From Firmicutes bacterium UBA3920 (lineage in GTDB: Bacteria > Bacillota > Clostridia > Caldicoprobacterales > Xylanivirgaceae), in assembly GCA_002386065.1 (NCBI GenBank), contig DGES01000078.1, forward strand, positions 1 through 13,688: a stretch of DNA of 13,688 nt, given 5' to 3'. Shown here in pieces: positions 1 to 7,050 of this stretch; the stretch's first letter is position 1; each line of letters opens with the position of its first letter. The notes under the pieces were generated by a model. It did not search any database. It saw only the letters and a program-made list of their open reading frames with translations, and was not told the origin of the DNA. Position numbers and translations under genes: made by a program.

Positions 1-853
1 CCAATTCTATAATAACATCAAATAATAATTTATCATCCCTAAATATGGGCTTTACTTTAGAATTATTATTGAATATTTGAATTGTTATATTATTTTGTCC
101 TGTCGTAGAAGGAATTTCTATAACCCCTCTATCTACCTCATTCTTTAGCCATTTAATTGCAGCTACTTCTCTAAAATCAAGCCAGCTTATTAATTTATCA
201 CTTTTAAATAGGCCTGCTCCTTGAATAACAATTGTATCTTCTTGAAGTTCCAATTTAGGTAAAATGAAACTATTTTTACGTAATAGTTGATCTTCTAAAA
301 TAGTTAAATCTACTAATGGAGATATGTGAACACTATATCGACTATTTTCTTCAAGGATTGAATCTATAAATTGCGCCGTACTATTTGCAGTTTTAGGTTT
401 TATATCAAATATTGCTTTTGCATCTCCTTTACATACAACAATCTTTGTTAGACGCCTTGCAGATGGGTTTCTAAATAAAAAATCAACATGTTCTATTAAT
501 CCTTCTTTCGATAATTCTTCCCCAAAAACTATTGTTTTAAGATGATCATAATTAGGATGCCGATCAATATTCGAAGCAAGAATTTGTTCTGAAACTTTTA
601 GGTTATTTCCCTGTATTGTTATATTTAAAGATGACACTTCATTACCCTTTTCTTTTTTTTCTTCACTTTCTCCTTTTACTCCGCTGGGTACAGCTATTTG
701 ATAAGTGATGTTCAAAAGCCCATCTTCACTTTTGTCTAGTCCTATCCCTAGAATAAATGCGTTTTTCTCTATTTCAATTTGATCCCAACATCCGCATAAA
801 AATAATATTATTACAAATAGGATTATAACTAGCGTTACATTTTTCCATATCAT
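1..853 (-). CDS. gerC: Spore germinant receptor subunit C, Ger(x)C lipoprotein (partial)
   Basis: Partial gene: my reading gives 284 codons from the ATG at 853 without a stop before the window edge. Family members are usually about 370-400 residues, so roughly the last quarter is missing. The protein begins with a hydrophobic signal segment (residues 4-19) and a lipobox ending LCGCWD. Cys22 would be lipidated and the following WD is the hallmark of Ger(x)C proteins. Later stretches (ILGIGLDKS near the N-terminus, RNPSARRLTKIVV, ILEENSRYS) also fit the family. Known role: membrane-anchored lipoprotein subunit of the nutrient germinant receptor in the spore inner membrane. The start codon overlaps the gerB stop as ATGA, and an AAGGAG ribosome site lies about 10 nt upstream, so translation is probably coupled to gerB. 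The ligand cannot be read from the sequence. Confidence 0.92.
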   Translation of the reverse strand, partial: MIWKNVTLVIILFVIILFLCGCWDQIEIEKNAFILGIGLDKSEDGLLNITYQIAVPSGVKGESEEKKEKGNEVSSLNITIQGNNLKVSEQILASNIDRHPNYDHLKTIVFGEELSKEGLIEHVDFLFRNPSARRLTKIVVCKGDAKAIFDIKPKTANSTAQFIDSILEENSRYSVHISPLVDLTILEDQLLRKNSFILPKLELQEDTIVIQGAGLFKSDKLISWLDFREVAAIKWLKNEVDRGVIEIPSTTGQNNITIQIFNNNSKVKPIFRDDKLLFDVIIEL

Positions 854-1941
854 TGAATATGTCTCCTTTTTCTCATCAAATAGACGATATAAAGTATAAC
901 ATTAGAAAACAATATACTTATACCTAAATATCCAATATATTGTGAGTATATAAAAATTTCCTGTAAATTTGGGAAGACAATTGCTATTAAAAAAATAAGT
1001 GGTGCAATTATTAATGCAAATGGCTTGTAATAGTTAAGCTTAGCTAATTTAGCAACACTCAATGCTGTCATATAAAAATAGCATGACAATGTACTAAATG
1101 AGGCTAATACCCAGAAAAACATAAAGAATATATCAAATCTTTCTGCAAAAGCACCAGGAAAATTTATGGATCTTGCAATTTCTAAAGTAGGATAGAGAGA
1201 AAATTTTGTAGTGGCTATACCGAATATTCCTATTGTCGTAGATACTAACAATGTATAAAGACAAGTTGGTATTAATAATCCTACTGTGCTATAACGGAGT
1301 ATATTATTCGCATCTTTAGCAAATGGAGTTATAAAAAGAACCATCTCAAGGCCTATGAATGCAGAAAAAATTTTGGGAATTCCTTTTAATATTGGTTTAA
1401 TTCCCATTGAGAAAATAGGATAAATCTCTTCAATATTAAATTTTTTTAATGGTAGAAATATTAGGATGAGACTAACTAATATCATTATAGGCATGAAAAT
1501 CTCACATACCTTAGAAAGAGAACTTATACCATTTAACATTAAATACATACTTGTAAATAACATAGTTATCATTATTACTTCAAGGGGAGTCTCTGGTAGT
1601 ATTATACCCTTGATTGTATCTGCAAATATTCTCAATACTATACCCGATATAGATAGAAGGTATATTGTAAATATAAATGCGTATATATTACCTAAACTAG
1701 ATCCTAATATATCACGCGCATATTCAATTATTATTTTATTAGGGTATTTAGAACTCAATTTTACCATAACACGTAATAACATTAAACTTATAATACCTGT
1801 AATAATTATAGTAATTATACTATCTACTCCTGCTACTTCAACCGCCATCCGTGGTAGCAATAGACCTGTAACACCAAATATACTAGATATTACTAAAAAC
1901 ATTATCTGCGTATCTGTTAGTTTGTCCTGTGTGTTATCCAT
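850..1941 (-). CDS. gerB: Spore germinant receptor subunit B, GerB/spore permease family
   Basis: 363 residues, the usual length for GerB proteins. It is almost entirely hydrophobic, with about ten predicted membrane helices separated by short polar loops and ending in a basic tail (MRKRRHIQ). The N-terminus (KLTDTQIMFLVISSIFGVTGLLLPR) is typical of the spore permease family within the APC superfamily. By family knowledge the B subunit lies in the spore inner membrane and carries the germinant-binding site; which amino acid or sugar is sensed here is unknown. It follows gerA by 18 nt, with a ribosome site AGGTGAG before the ATG, and overlaps gerC by 4 nt. It would therefore be co-transcribed and made in the developing forespore with its partners. 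No disruption is visible. Confidence 0.93.
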   Translation of the reverse strand: MDNTQDKLTDTQIMFLVISSIFGVTGLLLPRMAVEVAGVDSIITIIITGIISLMLLRVMVKLSSKYPNKIIIEYARDILGSSLGNIYAFIFTIYLLSISGIVLRIFADTIKGIILPETPLEVIMITMLFTSMYLMLNGISSLSKVCEIFMPIMILVSLILIFLPLKKFNIEEIYPIFSMGIKPILKGIPKIFSAFIGLEMVLFITPFAKDANNILRYSTVGLLIPTCLYTLLVSTTIGIFGIATTKFSLYPTLEIARSINFPGAFAERFDIFFMFFWVLASFSTLSCYFYMTALSVAKLAKLNYYKPFALIIAPLIFLIAIVFPNLQEIFIYSQYIGYLGISILFSNVILYIVYLMRKRRHIQ

Positions 1942-1959
1942 GTTTATCTCACCTACATA

Positions 1960-3486
1960 TTAATCTTTTTTTCTTTTTTTATCCAAGGGATCAAGGGATT
2001 CAGGCCTAAATTTCTGTGTCTGTATAGGTAACCTTAATATATAATCTCTCCATTCACGTAGATACATGGGTGCCTGAGGAATAAAGTAATCTACACCAAA
2101 GCTTTTAAGTGTAACTAAATGACTAAATATTATTATAAAACCTAATATGACACCATAAATACCTAATATGGCGGCTAATATCATTACAGGGAAACGTAAC
2201 ATTCTTATTGTCATTGAAAGACTATATGTGGGAATTATAAAAGAAGATATAGCTGTTATTGCAACAATAATAACCATTATAGGACTTGCAATACCAGCCC
2301 TAACCGATGCATCACCAATTATTATTGCACCTACTATACTTATAGTAGAGCCAATTGGCTTTGGAAGTCTAGCCCCCGATTCCCTCAATAACTCTATAGT
2401 TATCTCCATTAAAATTGCCTCTACAAAAACAGGAAAGGGTACAGTTGCCCGGGAAGCTGCTACAGATATAGCAAGATCAGTAGGTATAAATCCAGGATGA
2501 AATGATGCTATGGCTATATATATTCCTGGAGTAAGTACGGCAAAAAAAGAGGCCATCCAACGTAAAAATCTTATAATCGAACCAAACATCCATCGTTCAG
2601 AATAATCATCTGGACTCTGAAAAAATTGTTGAAATGTAGCAGGAACGATGAGCGCAAAAGGACTATTATCTACTAATATGACAATTCTACCTTCAAATAT
2701 GTTAGCTATAGCTTTATCAGGACGTTCTGTTGCCTGAATTTGTGGAAATGGAGTTAAGTAATCATCTTGTATAAGTTGTTCTACTTGGCCACTATCTAAA
2801 ATGGCATCTATATCTATATTACTAAGTCTCCTTTCTAATTCTGTTATGAATTTAGGATTTGCTACTCCTCTTATATAGGCATAAGATATATCTGTATTAC
2901 TTCTTCTACCTATTTTAGTAGATTTTATGACAAAATTAGGATCTTTGCATCTTCTTCGCAAAAGAGCAGTATTAAATCTAATGGTTTCAGTAAATCCTTC
3001 TCTTGCACCTCTAATAGTTACTTCACCCTCTGGTTCAGTAATTCCCCTACTTGCCCATCCTTTAGCACTTACTGCTATAAATTTGTTAAATCCATCTATT
3101 ATTATAACTACATCGCCAGATAGAACACTATGCATCGCCTCTTTTAAGGTTGAAACTTCTTCTATTTCGCCTATGGAAATGACATGTTCTTTTACTTCTT
3201 CAAATGCTTGGGTATTATCAATTGGTCTATTTCTGTTTTCTTCTAAAATGGTAACTTGGCACATAAAGGATTTCAATATATGATTGTTTACTATTTCTTT
3301 ATCTATAAGACCATCCACAAAAACTACAGCACATGGTATCTCATTTAAACCTAATTTAAATTTTCTAATTATAATATCTGAACTTTCACCCAAAAATGCT
3401 TCAAATTTTTCCAAGTTTTCATATATATTCTTAGATAATGTTAAATCAACTTTTTCGGCAGGTTTTAAATCATCAAATTCTCTCAC
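1960..3486 (-). CDS. gerA: Spore germinant receptor subunit A, GerA family
   Basis: 508 residues, a normal length for GerA proteins (about 450-550). The N-terminal roughly 290 residues are soluble (starting LSKNIYENLEKFEAFLGESSDIIIRKF). They are followed by a membrane domain with about five helices containing the family signature around residues 350-400 (PFPVFVEAILMEITIELLRE, then ARLPKPIGSTISIVGAIIIG and DASVRAGI). Known role: A subunit of the Ger nutrient receptor, which starts germination when a nutrient is bound; in solved homologues the soluble part forms an oligomeric assembly. The start is GTG: an in-frame TAG lies two codons upstream, so no ATG is possible further out. The ribosome site is GGTGAT about 5 nt upstream. 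It is first in a gerA-gerB-gerC operon. Its leader could fold over the ribosome site (separate entry). Confidence 0.94.
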   Translation of the reverse strand: MREFDDLKPAEKVDLTLSKNIYENLEKFEAFLGESSDIIIRKFKLGLNEIPCAVVFVDGLIDKEIVNNHILKSFMCQVTILEENRNRPIDNTQAFEEVKEHVISIGEIEEVSTLKEAMHSVLSGDVVIIIDGFNKFIAVSAKGWASRGITEPEGEVTIRGAREGFTETIRFNTALLRRRCKDPNFVIKSTKIGRRSNTDISYAYIRGVANPKFITELERRLSNIDIDAILDSGQVEQLIQDDYLTPFPQIQATERPDKAIANIFEGRIVILVDNSPFALIVPATFQQFFQSPDDYSERWMFGSIIRFLRWMASFFAVLTPGIYIAIASFHPGFIPTDLAISVAASRATVPFPVFVEAILMEITIELLRESGARLPKPIGSTISIVGAIIIGDASVRAGIASPIMVIIVAITAISSFIIPTYSLSMTIRMLRFPVMILAAILGIYGVILGFIIIFSHLVTLKSFGVDYFIPQAPMYLREWRDYILRLPIQTQKFRPESLDPLDKKRKKD

Positions 3487-3493
3487 AATCTAT

Positions 3494-3529
3494 CACCATA
3501 TTGTTATATATATATTTAAACTTATGGTG
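3494..3529 (-). promoter_or_regulatory. Possible leader hairpin covering the gerA ribosome binding site
   Basis: The arms CACCATA (3494-3500) and TATGGTG (3523-3529) are perfect inverted repeats of 7 bp, separated by 22 AT-rich nt. In minus-strand RNA the downstream arm contains the GGUG of the gerA ribosome site, so the fold would sequester it. This needs transcription to begin upstream of 3529. A weak sigma-A-like promoter in the same interval (TTGAAA at 3542-3537, TTAAAT at 3519-3514, 17 bp apart) would start too late to include the upstream arm. The repeat is seen directly; a regulatory role is inference. Confidence 0.3.
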
Positions 3530-3554
3530 CTCATTTTTTCAATGTTTATTCGTA

Positions 3555-3586
3555 AAAAAATAGATGGTAATTACCATCTATTTTTT
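3555..3586 (-). terminator. Intrinsic terminator after the DUF1015 gene (perfect 32-bp palindrome)
   Basis: The DNA is a perfect palindrome: a run of A, then TAGATGGTAA joined directly to TTACCATCTA, then a run of T. Minus-strand RNA would form a stem followed by a U tract. It overlaps the TAA stop of the DUF1015 gene at 3587-3585, so the stop codon lies in the A-rich upstream foot of the stem. The symmetry would allow termination in both directions, although no plus-strand gene is seen. It separates the DUF1015 unit from the ger operon. Confidence 0.85.
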
Positions 3587-4907
3587 ACATCTTATTTACC
3601 ACTAATCCAGTTATCAATTTTGGATAGAAGTATGTAGATTTTTGCGGCATTTTTTCACCATCTAGTGATACCTTTTTTACTTGTTCTATAGATGTTGGAT
3701 TCATAAAAAATGCGAATTGTTCCCGACCTTCTTCTACCCAAGTTAATCCCTCTATCATATCGTGGGTATAAGTTATATTTTCTTGCTTTGCAAGTTTTTC
3801 TTTATCTATTCCCAATATATTTTCTAATATGAGAGTATGAAGAATAGTTACATCAAGTTCTTTATATGAAAGTTTTTTATCTGGGATATAGTTGTCTATA
3901 CTCTTTATATTCTTTAACTTTAATATATGAAAATTTGACTTATTACCGCCATATAAAGCAAATGAATGCTGCCCAGCTTGTTTTAGTTCAGATTGAATTT
4001 GATCTACTTTATTGTTATTAGACCTTCCTTCAAACTCAAATGAGTGAATATAAAAATGAGTTTTTAGATCTTCTAAAAAATTAGCCATATCAAAATTATT
4101 GATATTATTTATGCATCTATGGGTAGGCAAGATCACCAGCCCAGGATCATTCATAGCTACTAACATCATCATTATATAATTATACAATTCTTTTCCTGTA
4201 TGATTTGGGTTTTGTGCAGCTTGTTCATCCCTATACGCAAGACCTGTTTCGTATCTATGATGACCATCTGCAATGAAAATTTTTTTATTGGCCATCTTAT
4301 TTTGTATATTACCTATTATAAGTTTATCAGATAACTTCCAAAGAGATTCTATAACACCATCTTCACTTTCAAAAGATACATCTGGTATATGTTTTTGTTT
4401 ATATTCATATATATATTTAGATACTCCACTATCCTCATCTTCGTAGAGTCCAAATACTTGACTAAAGTTAGCATTGCATGCTCTCATTAGATTTAATCTA
4501 TCTTCTTTAGGTTTTGACAATGTATTTTCATGAGGTAAAATATTCCCCTTTGAAAATTCTTGTAATTTCACAAGCCCTATGAATCCTGTACGTGTATATA
4601 CAGTTTCAACTATTTTGAAACGCTGTTCATATATATAAAGAGAAGGTTCTTTTTCCTGCTTCATTATACCGCATTGAAGCCATTTATCAAAATTTTCAGC
4701 TGCTCTAGTATATTTATTGTTATTATCAGTATCATTGGGAAATTCCTTACCTAATTCCAAACGAATTATATTATATGGATTTAAGTCATAATATTCTTGC
4801 TGTTTTTCCTTTGAAATTACATCATATGGTGGAGTCACTACTTTTGTTATATCATCTATATTTTCTAAATTATAGCGTACTCCTTTAAAAGGTATTAATT
4901 CAATCAT
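3585..4907 (-). CDS. DUF1015 family protein of unknown function
   Basis: 440 residues, a normal full length for DUF1015 proteins, which are common in Clostridia and other bacteria and have no established activity that I know of. Family landmarks are visible in order: VVTPPYDVI near residues 23-31, LPHENT near 124-129, RACNANFSQVFGLY near 142-155, and IADGHHRYETGLAY near 212-225. The last is rich in His, Asp and Arg and looks like an active-site or ligand-binding motif. There is no signal peptide or membrane segment, so it is probably cytoplasmic. The ATG follows a strong AGAGGAGTG ribosome site. It lies 45 nt after the annealing-protein-like gene with no terminator between, so the two are probably co-transcribed; whether they share a function is unknown. 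Older names linking the family to chromosome partitioning (Spo0J/ParB) are not supported by anything I see. Confidence 0.88.
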   Translation of the reverse strand: MIELIPFKGVRYNLENIDDITKVVTPPYDVISKEKQQEYYDLNPYNIIRLELGKEFPNDTDNNNKYTRAAENFDKWLQCGIMKQEKEPSLYIYEQRFKIVETVYTRTGFIGLVKLQEFSKGNILPHENTLSKPKEDRLNLMRACNANFSQVFGLYEDEDSGVSKYIYEYKQKHIPDVSFESEDGVIESLWKLSDKLIIGNIQNKMANKKIFIADGHHRYETGLAYRDEQAAQNPNHTGKELYNYIMMMLVAMNDPGLVILPTHRCINNINNFDMANFLEDLKTHFYIHSFEFEGRSNNNKVDQIQSELKQAGQHSFALYGGNKSNFHILKLKNIKSIDNYIPDKKLSYKELDVTILHTLILENILGIDKEKLAKQENITYTHDMIEGLTWVEEGREQFAFFMNPTSIEQVKKVSLDGEKMPQKSTYFYPKLITGLVVNKM

Positions 4908-4952
4908 GATTACACTCCTCTACATATTTATGTGCTTATGTTTATAGATACA

Positions 4953-5579
4953 TCAATCTATTTTATGACTCTCTGATTTAAATTTTAATAAATTTAGATA
5001 ATCAATTAGATCTGATGCTTCATACTTTGTCAATAATTTACTATCTGACTTAGAATACCTTTCTTTTATTAGTTCCCTCATCTTATCTTCAGTATAACCA
5101 AGAGATGTATATATTGCATATATGGCCTTTTTTTGTGGTTCAGTTATAGAATCTTCGTTATATTTTTCTTTTTCCTTCGAAACAGGACTATCGACAATCC
5201 TTTCATCTTCATCTAATTCAGGTGAAAATTGAGTACCATATCCGAGGGCAGAAAGTGCTCTACCATAAGCTTTAGTATATGCTTTTTCTATATAATCCCT
5301 AAAATCAGAACCAGTCTCTGATCCTACACCTATCTCTGTATTACCTTTACTATCAGTGACTTCAAGTTCAAAGTATGCAAATTGCCTCTCTGTATCTAGT
5401 ATTTTATCCTTTACTATAGTACAAGTTCTCTCTGTGTTTTCCGTTCTAAACCAAACCATTCTCCATTTGACTTCTAAATAATCAGCATATATGGTTTCCC
5501 ATTTATTTGTATCTATATTTCTTCTCTTAACAGGTAGTTTAGACAGATGTTCTTCTACATTAAAGTTTCTTTCATCCAT
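4953..5579 (-). CDS. Possible single-strand annealing protein (Rad52/Erf-like), chromosomal
   Basis: 208 residues. The central part (about 33-125) runs EVKWRMVWFR, a strand pattern ending AYFELEVTDSKGNTEIGVGS, then the helix DYIEKAYTKAYGRALSALGY followed by GTQF. The motif of the form EKA-T-A-GRAL--LGYGTQF is typical of Erf/Rad52-type single-strand annealing proteins and their bacterial relatives. A charged linker (about 121-145) leads to a C-terminal helical segment starting ITEPQKKAIYAIYTSLGYTE and ending LLTKYEASDLIDYLN, a tail style often seen on such proteins. The expected activity would be binding ssDNA and annealing complementary strands during repair; this is inference from motif similarity without a search. 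The ATG follows AAAGGATG. No phage genes flank it. It lies downstream of the tRNA terminator and upstream of the DUF1015 gene. Confidence 0.55.
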   Translation of the reverse strand: MDERNFNVEEHLSKLPVKRRNIDTNKWETIYADYLEVKWRMVWFRTENTERTCTIVKDKILDTERQFAYFELEVTDSKGNTEIGVGSETGSDFRDYIEKAYTKAYGRALSALGYGTQFSPELDEDERIVDSPVSKEKEKYNEDSITEPQKKAIYAIYTSLGYTEDKMRELIKERYSKSDSKLLTKYEASDLIDYLNLLKFKSESHKID

Positions 5580-5595
5580 ATGACTTCACATCCTT

Positions 5596-5630
5596 TAGTA
5601 ATATATAATTACTATTAGTATGTTACACAA
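5596..5630 (-). promoter_or_regulatory. Weak candidate promoter with inverted repeat upstream of the annealing-protein-like gene
   Basis: TTGTGT (5630-5625) and TATATA (5607-5602) are spaced 17 bp apart, but the -35 matches consensus at only 3 of 6 positions. A 7-5-7 inverted repeat, TAGTAAT / ATTACTA (5596-5602 and 5608-5614), overlaps the -10. The gene needs some promoter here because a terminator closes the tRNA operon upstream, but in such AT-rich DNA this assignment is tentative. Confidence 0.25.
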
Positions 5631-5713
5631 AGTAAAAAAATTTCATATAAAAACTACCAATTGATAGAAAGAAGTCACATGAACCAATATTTTTTTACAT
5701 AAAGTCAAAAATA

Positions 5714-5736
5714 GGTTTGAGTGAATCGCTCAAACC
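5714..5736 (-). terminator. Intrinsic terminator of the tRNA operon
   Basis: GGTTTGAG (5714-5721) and CTCAAACC (5729-5736) form a perfect 8-bp stem with a 7-nt loop. In minus-strand RNA the stem is followed by UAUUUUU. It lies 8 nt after the CCA end of tRNA-Leu and closes the five-tRNA transcript. Confidence 0.85.
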
Positions 5737-5744
5737 CTTGATAT

Positions 5745-5835
5745 TGGTGCCGGAGACCGGAATCGAACCGGTACGGTTTTATTAAAAACCGCAGGATTTT
5801 AAGTCCTGTGCGTCTGCCTATTCCGCCACTCCGGC
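5745..5835 (-). tRNA. tRNA-Leu(UAA)
   Basis: 91 nt including the encoded CCA. The acceptor GCCGGAG pairs with CTCCGGC, with discriminator A. The anticodon stem CAGGA/TCCTG closes the loop CTTAAAA, giving anticodon UAA. The long variable arm expected of a class II tRNA is present; its stem CGGTTTT/AAAACCG with loop TAAT is 7 bp, on the long side. The T-arm is ACCGG-TTCGATT-CCGGT. Last gene of the tRNA operon, 5 nt after tRNA-Cys. Confidence 0.97.
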
Positions 5836-5840
5836 ATATG

Positions 5841-5915
<75 letters not shown>

Positions 5916-5919
5916 TCGT

Positions 5920-5994
5920 TGGAGCGGAAGACGGGATTCGAACCCGCGACATTCGCCTTGGCAAGGCGACGCTCTACCACTGAGCCACTCCCGC
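5920..5994 (-). tRNA. tRNA-Gly(GCC)
   Basis: 75 nt including the encoded CCA. The acceptor GCGGGAG pairs with CTTCCGC (one G-U pair). The anticodon stem TCGCC/GGCGA closes TTGCCAA, giving anticodon GCC. The T-arm is GCGGG-TTCGAAT-CCCGT. Third gene in the operon, 8 nt after tRNA-Phe. Confidence 0.97.
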
Positions 5995-6002
5995 ATCTTT
6001 TC

Positions 6003-6078
6003 TGGTGCCTCGAGGCGGAATCGAACCACCGACACGAGGATTTTCAATCCACTGCTCTACCGACTGAGCTATCGAGGC
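6003..6078 (-). tRNA. tRNA-Phe(GAA)
   Basis: 76 nt including the encoded CCA. The acceptor GCCTCGA pairs with TCGAGGC, discriminator A. The loop TTGAAAA gives anticodon GAA. The T-arm is GGTGG-TTCGATT-CCGCC with one U-G pair. The anticodon stem GTGGA/TCCTC has a U-U apposition at the second pair (28-42), where a Watson-Crick pair is normal (see findings). All other conserved features look intact, so it is probably functional. Confidence 0.95.
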
Positions 6079-6086
6079 ACACTATA

Positions 6087-6162
6087 TGGTGGGCACAATA
6101 GGGCTCGAACCTATGACCCCCTGCTTGTAAGGCAGGTGCTCTCCCAGCTGAGCTATGCGCCC
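6087..6162 (-). tRNA. tRNA-Val(UAC)
   Basis: 76 nt including the encoded CCA. The acceptor GGGCGCA pairs with TGTGCCC (one G-U pair), discriminator A. The anticodon stem CCTGC/GCAGG closes CTTACAA, giving anticodon UAC. The T-arm is ATAGG-TTCGAGC-CCTAT. First gene of the operon, about 33 nt after the likely transcription start. Confidence 0.97.
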
Positions 6163-6201
6163 ATCTCTTATTGTCACTCTATTATGTCAGCGACAAATAA
6201 G

Positions 6202-6230
6202 AGTATACAATAAAATCAGTCATATGTCAA
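6202..6230 (-). promoter_or_regulatory. Sigma-A promoter of the tRNA operon
   Basis: A consensus -35 TTGACA (6230-6225) and a -10 TATACT (6207-6202, 5 of 6) with a 17-bp spacer, oriented into tRNA-Val. Transcription should start near 6195. The short leader can form a 7-bp hairpin (arms 6189-6195 and 6172-6178, one G-U pair) before the first tRNA. The strength fits a stable-RNA promoter and shows that the tRNAs do not depend on the his transcript. Confidence 0.88.
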
Positions 6231-6326
6231 TAAACTTTAGGTACAAATAATATGATTTATTTTACATATACTTATATAAGCTCAGATTTATATAGATTAC
6301 ACCTTTTAGTGAGCAAATATCTTTAT

Positions 6327-6974
6327 TTATCTTCTTGTTTTGAGTTCTTCAAATATATCATCCAATGTTATATCTTGATTTACCAATAATACCGTTAAAT
6401 GATATATAAGATCACTTACCTCATATATAACTTCTTCTTTAGAATCATTTTTAGAAGCAATAACTACTTCTGTAGCTTCCTCTCCTACTTTTTTTAATAT
6501 TTTATCTATACCTTCACTAAAGAGATAATTGGTATATGAACCTTCTATAGGATTTTCTCTGCGATCTTCTATAACCCCATATAACTCATACAAAATAGAT
6601 GCATCTTTACTGGAAATCTGAAAGTCAGTCTTAATATTATTATCTAAATCTAACGTTTTAAAAAAACACGTTCTATTACCTGTATGACATGCATCTCCCT
6701 TTTGTTCTACTTTAAGTAGAAGAGAGTCCTTATCACAGTCATAATATATCTCCTCAACTTTTTGAGTGTTTCCAGAAGTTTCACCTTTTTTCCAAAGTTT
6801 TTTTCTACTTCGGCTCCAATAATGAGCAAATCCTGTTTCAATTGTCTTCTTTAGGGATTCTTCGTTCATATATGCAAGCATTAATACATCATGCGTATTT
6901 ATATCTTGTACTATAGTAGGTATTAATCCCTCTTCATTAAATTTTAAATCAAATTTTAAATCTATTTTTCCCAT
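6327..6974 (-). CDS. hisIE: Bifunctional phosphoribosyl-AMP cyclohydrolase / phosphoribosyl-ATP pyrophosphatase
   Basis: 215 residues, the usual HisIE fusion length. It performs steps 2 and 3 of histidine synthesis: HisE removes pyrophosphate from PR-ATP and HisI opens the adenine ring of PR-AMP. The HisI domain (about 1-118) shows [20 protein letters not shown] and metal ligands in YDCDKD (Cys80, Asp79/81/83) and CHTGNRTC (Cys96, Cys103). The HisE domain (about 125-215) shows [30 protein letters not shown] and [13 protein letters not shown]. Cytoplasmic. The ATG follows AAGGGGAT. Last gene of the his operon, 76 nt after hisF, the largest gap in the operon. No convincing terminator follows. 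Confidence 0.97.
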   Translation of the reverse strand: MGKIDLKFDLKFNEEGLIPTIVQDINTHDVLMLAYMNEESLKKTIETGFAHYWSRSRKKLWKKGETSGNTQKVEEIYYDCDKDSLLLKVEQKGDACHTGNRTCFFKTLDLDNNIKTDFQISSKDASILYELYGVIEDRRENPIEGSYTNYLFSEGIDKILKKVGEEATEVVIASKNDSKEEVIYEVSDLIYHLTVLLVNQDITLDDIFEELKTRR

Positions 6975-7005
6975 TATACAGTATCCCCTTTCAACTATTC
7001 CATTC

Positions 7006-7024
7006 AGACTTATTCACAAAGTCT
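7006..7024 (-). repeat. Hairpin in the hisF-hisIE gap
   Basis: AGACTT (7006-7011) and AAGTCT (7019-7024) form a perfect 6-bp stem with a 7-nt loop. No T tract follows in the direction of transcription, so it is not a normal terminator. It could be an RNA processing or stability site, or chance; its role is unknown. Confidence 0.35.
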
Positions 7025-7050
7025 CTATGGATTAACTAATTAATAATAGC

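Noticed and set aside
3487..3560. Forespore sigma-G promoter before gerA
   Set aside because: GAATA and CATAAGT are present in the right order, but the spacing (about 20 bp) is longer than expected and the -10 match is poor.
1466..3637. Several plus-strand open frames of 110-165 codons opposite gerA and gerB
   Set aside because: They lie fully antisense to strongly recognised genes, match no family I know, and owe their length to the codon pattern of the real genes.
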